Source: Puffinus mauretanicus (Eukaryota > Chordata > Aves > Procellariiformes > Procellariidae). From it: 64,000 bases of DNA. The stretch covers positions 1,454,879-1,518,878 of the forward strand of contig JAJKFH010001810.1 in assembly GCA_023333565.1 (NCBI GenBank), read 5' to 3'. Shown in pieces: positions 47,401 to 57,038 of this stretch (the first letter of the stretch is position 1; every line of letters starts with the position of its first letter). Made by a program: the position numbers and the translations under genes. Below the pieces are notes generated by a model. It was not told the origin of the DNA. It was given only the letters and a program-made list of their open reading frames with translations, and searched no databases.

Positions 47401-47914
47401 AATCACCCCCTAGAGGCATTCAGTTCTCTCTGTTCTCTATATTGAGAATTTCAGTTCTTAACTTTGGGTGCACTAAATTACAGGACACGTGCTGAAGGGG
47501 TTATTCTTATGAGGTGAGCACTCTTATACAGCTAAAGACCTGTTTAAGGTCCCAGAAGAGGTCCTTAGCAGAACAGGGACTGTACTCCAGGACTGATGCC
47601 TCTTCAAACAGAGGACAGTGAAATGCATCAATGTTTTAGACTACTGGGTACAGATACAGACACAAGCTACCATTTTCATCGGTAGCTCTGATGAGCATAA
47701 ATTTAGAGGAAGTCAGCTCTAAAATTCCCTAGGATTGCAAAAGAAGTCTGACAGGTAGGGGTCAGGTTCCAGGTTTACTCATATCAGTAAACCTGATATT
47801 ACTCAGTGCCAATCACTTTGACATTACAGTAGCTATCTGTTATCTGACAGACAGATTGCCACAATCTGTCTACTCTTCTTGTCTGGCACAGACCAGGGAA
47901 TTGTCATCCTCAAG
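44425..47914. other. Intronic sequence; one unexplained open frame
   Basis: No repeat family recognised apart from the open frame listed at 45138-45347. A short perfect hairpin (AACCCC, 7-base loop, GGGGTT) occurs at 45923-45941. Confidence 0.5.
45138..45347 (+). other. Unexplained protein-like open frame, possible gene or retrocopy fragment
   Basis: I do not recognise this. The plus-strand frame is open from 45138 to a TGA at 45348-45350 (70 codons) and has no Met near its start. It is preceded by a T-rich run ending in TTTTTACAG at 45158, which looks like a splice acceptor. After that AG the frame reads, in part, SLAQYVEDLSETPWQRIQAV and EQILHHYCFEEPSTCY, a composition more protein-like (W, Q, E, H, C with alternating hydrophobics) than the surrounding AT-rich DNA. 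No good donor follows before the stop; the nearest possible is ACAG|GTTTGC at about 45371. It does not match the expected next MAGI2 exon. It could be a fragment of a retrocopy, an old transposon or chance. Confidence 0.3.
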
Positions 47915-47968
47915 ATCACAGATTCACAGAATCATTTAGGTTGGACAGGGCCTCTTCAGATCATCTAG
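47915..47968 (-). mobile_element. CR1 3' tail (minus), part of a rearranged element
   Basis: GATTCACAGAATCATTTAGG, then TTGGACAGGGCCTCTTCAG and ATCATCTAGT, is the reverse complement of a CR1 3' terminus. It directly abuts oppositely oriented CR1 ORF2 sequence at about 47969. Confidence 0.75.
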
Positions 47969-48436
47969 TGACTAGCTTTGTGAATGAGGAGAGGGCAGTG
48001 CATGTTTTCTACCTGGGCTTTAGTGAGAATTTTGACACTGTTTCTGACAACACCCTCATAGACAAGCTGACAAAATATGGATTAGATAAGTGAACAGTGA
48101 GGTGGATTGAAAACTGGCTGAACAGCCAGGTCCAGAGGGCTGTGATCAGTGGTACAAAGTCGCGTTGGAGGCGAGCCACTAGTGGTGTATCCCAGGGGTT
48201 GCTACTGGGGCTAATACTGTTCTTCAAACATCTTCATTAATGATCTAGACAACGGGACAGTGCCTCAGCAAGTTCGCTGACACAAAACTGGGAGTGGTTG
48301 GTACACCAGATGGTTATGCTGCCATTCAGATGGATCTGGACAGGCTGGAGAATTAGGCTGAGAGTAAACTCATGAAGTTCAGCAAAAGGAAATGTAGTCT
48401 TGCACCTGAGGAAGAATAACCCAACGCACCAGTACA
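47969..48436 (+). mobile_element. CR1 ORF2 reverse-transcriptase fragment (plus), older subfamily
   Basis: Decayed RT-coding sequence. It includes TTTGTGAATGAGGAGAGGGC (FVNE), FYLGFSENFDTVSD (from [13 protein letters not shown]), KLTKYGLDK, the WIENWLNSQVQRAVISGTKS block, and TSGVSQGLLLGL. The catalytic segment near 48271-48290 reads FADTKL where active CR1 elements have FADDTKL, so one Asp codon is missing. A TGA stop sits near 48090 and frameshifts follow. Neighbouring sequence on both sides is CR1 in the minus orientation. Confidence 0.9.
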
Positions 48437-49010
48437 TTGTCCCCTGGCAGAGCTCCAGCATTCCAGCCGCAGTCTTACAAAAATGTCAACACGCTCCCCG
48501 TGCCTTCCCAGCCTGTCTTTCCAAAAAAGCCTGTATCCAACCATTGCAGAACTCTAGTTGTGTGAGTTATCCCATCATGTCTCCATTAGCTCAATGACTG
48601 TAACTGCGTATAGACTTCTAATTCCTCCTGTTGGTTCCCCATGCTGAGTCCACTAGCATTAAAGTATTTCAGAGAGGCAGCCGAGCATGCTCATTCACCA
48701 GAACAGTCTCAAGAGCTTTCCCCACAAGATTGTTCCATAGGCACTTCCTTCTTTATACACTTATGCTTAAAGTGATTCCACTTCAGCATTGTTTTGTTGA
48801 TTGCTATGTCCCTTCTGTTCCCATCTCCTCTGGCTTTTAGCTTGCCTATCCCATCCACAACTTGCTCACTTGCTTGTTGAGGAATCTCTACCTCTCCTGT
48901 AATTCCTAGTTTAAAGCTCTCAGTTTGGCCATCCTGTTGGCACACATTGTGTGCTTCTGGTTGCATGCTTTGGCCACAAGAGCCTCCTCCCTCATTCCGC
49001 ATCATTAGGT
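48437..49010 (-). mobile_element. CR1 5' region and endonuclease domain start (minus)
   Basis: On the minus strand this is the beginning of CR1 ORF2, the apurinic-like endonuclease domain. The segment from about 48690 down to 48440 reads, across frameshifts, SMGNQQEELEVY, then a degraded ITETWWD-like block, then MVGYRLFWKDRLGRHGE (from the CR1 pattern MDGYRLFRKDRLGRRGGGVALYV), then LECWSSA. From 48700 to 49010 the minus strand continues into sequence that precedes the endonuclease in CR1, with a long open frame at 48709-49005 that includes ARGDGNRRDIAINKTMLK. The 5' limit near 49010 is approximate. Such 5' CR1 sequence is rarer than 3' tails. Confidence 0.8.
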
Positions 49011-50629
49011 TCTTGCTAAGAAACGGATTCCAGCCTTCTGCTGTTGTAAACTTACCAAGACCTATCTCACAATCGTAGAATATCTTGTCCTTATTTCATA
49101 TGGAAATACTGCTTTAGAACATCACTCCTCTTCTACATAGAAAATGATCTCTAATTTCTGGCCTTGCTTCCTTATAAGCCCATGCCATTCGCTTTTGTAT
49201 CAGTACTGGATTCCTTTACATGACTCTGCTTTGGTAGCAAATTGAGGACCTAAACTTAATTGTCCTTTGCATTATTGAGATACCCTTGGGTATGAATGAT
49301 ATCCACCATAGTTCCCATGTGGGACTGGAAGATACTACACATGACCTGTAAGATTTGCACTTTTCTGGAACAGTTTATGGAGGCTACACAGGCTAGCCTA
49401 CAATGTCTGAAACAGCATTAAAAATAATGTTTAAGTAATAATTCCTTTTTCATTTCACTCTTACATCACCCCTTACAAATGTAGCATCTTTGTCTCCCAC
49501 CTCATCCTTGTTCTGCTAAGCTGAACGAACCATGTTATTTTAGTTTCTTCCTATACAAGAGTCCAAGTAAAACTCTCAAACTGCAGAGAGATCAGGTTAC
49601 AGGATATTTTTCCCTCCTTCCTAAATATTGGTATTTTATTTGCTATCCTTCAAATATATAATTTGATAAATGCATTAAATATCCTCACTACTAGTCCAAC
49701 AGGTCATGTACTGGTTTTCTGCAATGGAGGTTACCTGTTATCCCTGTTTTGAGAACACTGAACTCTTCTTTGCCATTCTACTTTTTTGCCCCCACATTCT
49801 GCAACATAATTACAGTATGTTAATTCCTTTTCAATCATGGAAAATAACTGTAATGAATAATAAAGAGGAGAGTGAATTTCAATAGCAGAAGTGGATTAAG
49901 AATCAATTATCAACTTGTTCCCTGTGTTCTTTTCCTGTAAACTCTCCCAAAACTTCATGCTAAATCTTCTCCTTTCTCTGTTGAGCCCATGATGGCTGGA
50001 ATTGAAGGAAAAGCAAATGAAGTATTCAGTCCTCTGAAATACATGCTGAAAAACTCAGGGGAGCAAATTTAAGATGTCTTGCTGCTCAAACATGAATGGT
50101 TTCTATCAGCACTGTCTTCCTTTCTGCTGCTACCATTTTTGCTTTGGCATTGCTCAAGGATTGTCTGCAAAGTTAGATATTTCAAACAGTAGGTGTCCAA
50201 AAATAAATGCTCTAACCATAATCATTCCAGGTATAACTAAATCTTTTTTATGTATTTGATTACCCCTGGCTGGCTTACCTTCTGGCAAGGAAAATTCATC
50301 ATTTTGGTAGGAGTAGAAGGGGAATGCTTTAAAACAACTTCCCAAATAATAACACAAACCAGAGAATAGTTCAGTTAATCATTAGTTTTACCTATCAGAG
50401 ATCTGAATATTTATGATAATTTACGTATTTTTCATTTGTGATCAGTCACTTGAGGAAATGAATATGTGAGTGCTTCACAGAATGCTATTTTTTATCATTT
50501 TGCTTAATATGAACAGACTAAAAGTAAATGGAATGATAGAAAGGAGAGCTGGTTAAGACTTGTCAGGTCACTGCGGTTGTCTGCCTGCCAATGAAGCTAT
50601 GTTGCCTGAGGTATATGCAGGTGCTTTGT
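49011..50629. other. Intronic sequence without recognised features
   Basis: No repeat or exon identified. Part of the left edge may still be diverged CR1 5' sequence. Confidence 0.45.
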
Positions 50630-50920
50630 TTCAGTCTAATTTTAAATGACTCCTACAGTGAAGCTCCTTGCACCGCCTCCCTTGGGAGACAGCTCTGTAA
50701 TCTAACATCCAAACAGTGAGAAAATGCTTTCTGATACTTGGCTGGAGATGTCCTTTTGCACAGCATCATTCCACTGTTCCTATTTGTATCCACTGAGCCA
50801 TTTAAAATAATTTTTCTTCTTAATCTGGGTTTGACCCTCCTAAAAGAGGTAATGATCATATTCCTCCCTGATTTCTCCCACCCTGCATTCTGACTTGTAG
50901 TTTGTTCAGTCTAACTAATA
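50630..50920 (-). mobile_element. Ancient CR1/L3-like 3' fragment
   Basis: Plus-strand order: CTCCCTTGGGAGACAGCTCT, GTAATCTAACATCC, CAGTGAGAAAATGCTTTCTG, CACAGCATCATTCCACTGTT, then AGGTAATGATCATATTCCTC. This parallels the reverse complement of old amniote CR1 tails (CTTGGGAGACTGTTCC, GTCTAA, AGTGAGAAAGTTTTTCCTGA, CATCCCATTGCTTCTTGT, ATCATGTCCCC). It is highly diverged, so family-level assignment is uncertain. Confidence 0.55.
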
Positions 50921-53667
50921 CTAAACTATTCCTAAATACTTTCTAAGTATTCCTACAATCAGTGTATGTATTCTGATGTTATTTTTTCCTGATATGGTTC
51001 TTTTTTTTACTTGTTTTTGGCACTGGGATGATCTGAATTCTGGACCCAAGGTGTAAATTATCAACACGTCACTTCACTGCAGCTCTTCCAGTCAGTGCTC
51101 ACTGTCTTTTCTCCACCAGCTTCACTACTTTAACACTCTCCTCCCTAGCATGTGGTCGGGTTTGCCGTATGTAACCTGGGACCTCATCACAAAGCATTAC
51201 AGGAAGGGAGAAGAGGAACCAAGCTGAAAAAGTAAATGGAAGGACTGAAAAAAAAAAGTATTTGCAGATTAAATTAGAGGGAGTAAGGTGGTATTAACAT
51301 TAAATATGCTTTGGGAGTGATGGGAAATTGCAGGGTGTTTAGTCTGGAAGAAACCAAAACTTTAAGGTATTGCAAATTTATGTAAGATGACTGGAAATTA
51401 AGTAGATAATATAAGGTGGAAAAAAGTGAATCTGGACTATTCTTATTACAGTAAGAGTAAGTAATTACTTACAGAGTAAGTAATTTTTTTTTTTTCAGTA
51501 AACAAACACACAGAAAGCTATCCCATCTGTGCTTTATTTCACATTAGAACTGATTTAGAAAAGCCTCATGTTCTGTGGCACAGAGGAAGATTGAGTTAAT
51601 GGTGCCCAGGTCGCCCCGGCCTCTTCACCGAGGCCTGCTGCTCGGAGGAATGGGGTCTTGTAGCAAGATCGCCTGTCTTCCCCTCCAAAAAGGCTGGAAA
51701 AGGGACTCCCTGCCCACAGAGTCAGGCTGGGAGCTTCACACTCCACACTAGGTCCCACACTTCTACCTCCAGTAGGGCTTGGATACCAGCTGCCTGTTAC
51801 TTGTTAATAACTTTGATTTATGCCAGCATCTTTCCCCTGATTAATTGTTTTTGCAAGTCAGATCAAGTACAGCATATGTCCTTTCTCCCTCTTGGCTGTA
51901 CTTACTTCATTTTGTCCTTTGCTGGCTCTATCGTTTTCCTGCACACCTTCACTGACTTGTGGCTCCTTCTTTAACACATTCTTGTTCTTGTTTTCATTGC
52001 GGCAAATCTAAGTCATTCCTGGAGGAACTTTCTTACCTGTTTATTTTATTAGTTTCTCAGAGGTGATGCTTGCTGGTACAAAATACCCCTTTGCGACTTT
52101 TAAGCTTCCCCAGCTTTCTTCCAACTACAGAATTTCAGTGGTGCTTTATGAAGAACCATAAGGACTAAATATCTTAAATCTCCAAAGAACTTATTTCTCA
52201 ACAGTTAATGTTTTTGCTTTCGTGGAAACCATTTCTTAATAAATGCAACCAATTGCTCGTTGTCATCTAGCCAATATTCCAGTTTTCACCAGTTCACTGA
52301 TTATTTCATACTTTTTAATAAGACATATATTTTCTCTTGCTTTTGTTGTTACTTGTACTTTCTAGACTCTGCAATTTTCTGTCTGTTCTGGTACTTGTGT
52401 GGTATACTCTGCAATGATATCTTTTCCTCTAGGTAACTTATGAGCTTTTTGAAGATCTGTGTTTAATATATACTTTTACACAACAGATACATTCCTGAAC
52501 TGTCCCACATGAACCATGAGTAACTAACTGAAAATGAGTATCTTTCACCTATAATTGGAGAGCAAGGATTGCAATTGCAATGAACTAAGACAGCAATAAG
52601 TTCAGTAAAATAGACATCAATGAGGCTGAGATAATATTGCTTCTGAAGCACAGCAATAAAATGAGATTTCAAACATATGTGTGAAAAGGGAACTATATCT
52701 GAGCACTTTGTCTCCTGCTATCCAAGGCAATTCATTTAGGTTCCAGGCCCTAGTAGGAAAACATACTGCTTTTTTTCCCCAAAAACAGCATAATTTTTTA
52801 AATAGTTAAAATGACAACAGCAGAATGAAACGCAAACAAGGGAGGAAAGAAAGGAAAGATACAGAAGGGATGATGTATAGACATAACCTAGAAGGTTCCA
52901 AAAAGGTCTAGAGAGGACTTTCAATATTAGAAAAGCCTTCTTATAAAGGAGACAAGATAAAAAATAGTGTATTGAATGAACACTGAATTCTGAGATACAT
53001 ACAATACTTTTGAAAATGTCAGGAGTTTGATTAAAACTTTGGTTGAATATGAGGTAGTATTTTGCTGTCATTAATCGTAACTACTATATAAGTTAATTTT
53101 ATTTAATTTATGCAGTAAAAGTATTAAGGCTTGAATTGTATTAATTGTTTATTGAATTGAAGAGTTCTTACACTAAAACATATTTGCTGATATATTCAAA
53201 TCAGCAAAACATTCTTGAGAGGATGTAGCTTATGTTAGCAAGAGAGGTTTTATAAGGACAGAACTCCCACTGTTTCCTTGAATGAGATAAACTATCCCAA
53301 CAACAGGCGTTCTTTGCTAGTATAAATATGTCCAGTCTGGGGCTTTTGCTAATGCATTGTGTTAATTGAGGGAGCTGTGAGGCATATTTTTTCACACTCC
53401 CAATTCAGTTACAGTGACAAAAATTCTGATTAGTCCTTAGTCATTTCACAATTAAGGAAAAAACTAAGAAATCTAGGTGGTGTTTCTCTGCCTCTTCTGA
53501 GAAGGATATAGGAGCATCTGCTGTGCTTTGGATAATTAAGAAGAATAGTTCTTGAATATTTATCATCTAGTGTACAACATCTAAAGCTAGAAAAATTTGT
53601 GTGTTGCCTTTCATAATTTCATAGTACTATTTCTTAGTCCAATAAACTGGTTCAAATTCTGGCTCAT
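50921..53667. other. Intronic sequence without recognised features
   Basis: AT-rich except for a GC-richer patch at about 51590-51780 in which no repeat or exon was recognised. Confidence 0.5.
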
Positions 53668-54244
53668 TGTCATGGTTTAACCCCAGCCGGCAACTCAGCT
53701 CCTCGGCCACTTGCTCACTCCTCCCCGGTGGGATGGGGGAGAGTATCGGAAGAGTAAAAGTGAGAAAACTCATGGGTTGAAATAAAGGCAGTTTAACAGG
53801 TAAAGCAAAAGCTGCGCATGCAAGCAAAGCAAAACAAGGAATTCATTGGCAGGCAGGTGTTCAGCCATCTCCAGGAAAGCAGAGCTCCATCACGCGTAAC
53901 CATTACTTGGGAAGACAAACGCCATCACTCTGAATGTGCCCCTCTTCCTTCTTCCCCCAGCTTTATAAGCTGAGCATGATGTCATATGGTGTGGGATATC
54001 CCTTTGGTCAGTTGGGGTCAGCTGTCCCAGCCATGTCCCCTCCCAGCTTCTTGTGCACCCCCAGCCTACTCGCTGGTGGGGTGGGGTGAGAAGCAGAAAA
54101 GGCCTTGACTCTGTATAAGAACTGCTCAGCAATAATGAAAACATCCCTGTGTTATCAACACTGTTTCCAGCACAAATCCAAAACATAGCCCCATAACTAG
54201 CTACTATGAAGAAAACTAACTCTATCCCAGCCAAAACCAGCACA
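53668..54244 (-). mobile_element. ERVL-type solo LTR, near complete
   Basis: A full-looking LTR of about 577 bp with TG...CA ends. The plus strand starts TGTCATGGTTTAACCCCAGC and ends CCAAAACCAGCACA, so the sense strand starts TGTGCTGGTTTTGG and ends GGTTAAACCATGACA. On the minus strand the U3 carries CTTATAAAGC (TATA box, 53964-53969) after the TGACATCATGCTCAGC segment. The downstream part contains the CTGTTAAACTGCC segment equivalent to the poly(A) region of the LTR at 1-405. Flanks are CTCAT on the left (53663-53667) and CTAAT on the right (54245-54249), a plausible 5-bp target duplication with one mismatch, as expected for ERVL. No internal retroviral genes are present, which fits LTR-LTR recombination. 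Confidence 0.92.
53964..53969 (-). promoter_or_regulatory. TATA box of the ERVL LTR
   Basis: TATAAA on the minus strand within GCTTATAAAGCTGG, about 300 bp from the element's 3' end. The corresponding site in the LTR at the window start is mutated. Confidence 0.6.
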
Positions 54245-55473
54245 CTAATTAAATAATTATATATACCATAGTTAAAGAACAAAAGGCCTATTTTTAAAAC
54301 AATGCATTTTATAAATCTGCAAAGAAAATTAATTTGTGTTGGTGAACACAACGGGACAATTAAGTGGGCCACTGGGATTTGGTTCTCAGGAGATTCACAG
54401 GAGTCTCATTCAGGAGATTCATATCCATAGTTTAATATTTGAGTCATAAGGTGCAATTGCATCGCCAGTATAATAAGGCTTCCCATGTGCGTCTCATACT
54501 GGAGCAGCTACAGTCATTAATGGAAAATGTCTTTCTAGTCATCTTATTACTGGGGCAAAGTTGTCACACATCATTTAGCCGATACATTCTACAAAAAACA
54601 TTAAAAGGATCATGAGATAATTCAAATTTATTCTATAAGTGTTTAAAATATTAATTCCAAAATCAATACTTACATTTTCACAGTGCCCTACACTTAAGAT
54701 GCACATTCCAACAAGGAATGGATTGAGTGTTTAGAAATCGGATCATGGAGTATGTATTTGGTGAACATATAATGGCACTATAAATGTAAAATTTGTAGCA
54801 TATAAGATAACTTATAGTTTTGAGAAATAAACCTGAATGCAGTCTGCATGAAATAATGTGAAAAATACATGACTAGAAGTATCTTATTGCCAGTAGGAAA
54901 TGGCTATCATAAGGCTAAGAAAGTAGTTAAACATGAAAATTACTGATGAGATGGATTTAGATGTTTGGGTTTGGGATATTATAGCTTTTATTTTCCCATC
55001 CTAAAGTCACTTACAAAATCACCATCCAAATATAAAGTTATGATATACTTACCCAGGTCAGTTAACGAACCTGGAAAAGCCTAAATCAGAAGGGGCTGAT
55101 TTGTGTTCCATTATGTAATTTTCACTGATAGTTATCAAAAATTATCTTAATGCATGCTATTTAGTCTGTGGGTTTGAAATAAATGATGTTGAGAAATGAA
55201 AATATAGTACATGATATGACATCTATTTCAGTGGTTATTACTTTGGGAATTGAAATATCCCTTCACTCTAGTACACTACTTGTTTGTACTCTCATTTTAC
55301 TGATTTTCTTAGGGTTTATTCTGTGTTCTGGGTATTTGGATCTCAGCAGATACATCAACAATCAATGTGAATATTTGTTGCAGTATTTCCATAGACTTGC
55401 TGTTTTGTGATTGTCCTCCATTTAGGATTTTGCATATTATTATTCCTGTTACAACCCAGAACACATGACCTCT
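54245..55473. other. Intronic sequence without recognised features
   Basis: AT-rich sequence between the LTR and the next CR1. Nothing recognised. Confidence 0.55.
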
Positions 55474-56946
55474 AGTTAATGACCTGCTACGCCACCTGGA
55501 CGCTCACAAGTCTATGGGGCCGGATGGGATCCACCCGAGGGTACTGAGGGAGCTGGCGGAGGAGCTTGCCGAGCCGCTCTCCGTCATTTACCAGCAGTCC
55601 TGGTTAACTGGGGAGGTCCCGGACAACTGGAGGCTCGCCAATGTGACGCCCATCTACAAGAAGGGCCGAAGGAGGATCCGGGGAACTACAGGCTGGTCAG
55701 CCTGACCTCGTGCCAGGGAAGATCATGGAGCGGTTTGTTTGAGGGTGCTCACCCGAACCATGTCCGGGACAACCAGGGGATCAGGCCCAGCCAGCACGGG
55801 TTCATGGAAGGCAGGTCCTGACCAACCTGATCTCCTTCTATGACCAGGTGACCCGCTTAGTGGATGAGGGAAAGGCTGTGGATGTGGTCTACCTGGACTT
55901 CAGTAAAGCCTTTGACACTGTCTCCCACGGCATTCTCCTAGAGAAGCTGGCGGCTCACGCCTAGACAGGTACACTCTTCGCTGGGTAAAAAACTGGCTGG
56001 ACGGCCGAGCCCAGAGAGTTGTGGTGAACGGAGTGAAATCCAGTTGGCGGCCGGTCACGAGCGGTGTTCCCCAGGGCTCAGTACTGGGGCCGGTGTTGTT
56101 CAATATCTTTATCGACGATCTGGACGAGGGGATCAAGTGCTCCCTCAGTAAGTTTGCAGATGACACCAAGCTGGGCGGGAGTGTTGATCTGCTGGAGGGT
56201 AGGAGGGCTCTGCAGAGGGACCTGGACAGGCTGGATCGATGGGCCGAGACCAATTGTATGAGGTTCAACAAGGCCAAGTGCCGGGTCCTGCACTTCAACA
56301 ACCCAGGCAACGCTACAGGCTTGGGGAAGAGTGGCTGAAAGCTGCCCGGAGGAAAAGGACCTGGGGGTGCTGGTTGACAGCCGGCTGAACATGAGCCGGC
56401 AGTGTGCCCAGGTGGCCAAGAAGGCCAATGGCATCCTGGCCTGTATCAGAAATAGTGTGGCCAGCAGGAGCAGGGAGGTGATCGTGCCCCTGTACTCGGC
56501 ACTGGTGAGGCCGCACCTCGAATCCTGTGTTCAGTTTTGGGACCCCTCACTACAAGAAGGACATGGAGGTGCTGGAGCGTGTCCAGAGGAGGGCAACGAA
56601 GCTGGTGAAGGGCCTGGAGCACAAGTCTTATGAGGAGCGGCTGAGGGAACTGGGGTTGTTTAGTCTGGAGAAGAGGAGGCTGAGGGGAGACCTCATCGCG
56701 CTCTACAACTACCTGAAAGGAGGTTGTAGCGAGGTGGGGGTTGGTCTCTTCTCCCATGTAACTAGCGATAGGACAAGAGGAAATGGCCTCAAGTTGCGCC
56801 AGGGGAGGTTTAGACTGGACATTAGGAGAAATTTCTTTACTGAAAGAGTGGTCAGGCCTTGGAACAGGCTGCCCAGGGAAGTGGCTGAGTCACCATCCCT
56901 GTAGGTATTTAAAAGACGTGTAGATGAGGCCCTTAGGGACATGGTG
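55474..56946 (+). pseudogene. CR1 ORF2 relic (reverse transcriptase)
   Basis: ORF2 fragment with, in order: MGPDGIHPRVLRELAEELAE near 55514; VTPIYKKG near 55645; the [12 protein letters not shown] block near 55890; [20 protein letters not shown] near 56060; and the RT catalytic motif FADD, intact, at 56153-56164. The C-terminal blocks [20 protein letters not shown] and [20 protein letters not shown] also survive. Inactivating changes relative to the sister copies: 1-base losses near 55667, 55710 and 55960; a 4-base loss near 55819 (GTCCTGACC against GTCCTGCTTGACC); further losses near 56294 and 56334; a 1-base gain near 56542; and a premature TAG near 56902. The native terminal stop region ATGGTGTAG at about 56941 is still present. 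Not functional. Confidence 0.93.
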
Positions 56947-57038
56947 TAGGGGGCATGGTGTGTTGGATTGATGGTTGGACTCAATGATCTTAAAGGTCTT
57001 TTCCAACCTTACTGATTCTATGATTCTATGATTCTATA
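55474..57038 (+). mobile_element. CR1 LINE, 5'-truncated copy
   Basis: Begins abruptly at GTTAATGACCTGCTACGCCA, in the pre-RT part of ORF2, and runs to the 3' UTR. It ends with ATTCTATG octamers at about 57014-57038. By eye it is highly similar to the copies at 22616 and 61753. It retains the segment GTCAGGCCTTGGAACAGGCT near 56850, which is deleted in the 22.6-kb copy. No target-site duplication is apparent, as usual for CR1. Confidence 0.95.

Noticed and set aside
53890..54372. 160-codon minus-strand open frame
   Set aside because: It lies almost entirely inside the ERVL solo LTR, which is non-coding in this family. The frame is fortuitous and runs on into flanking DNA.
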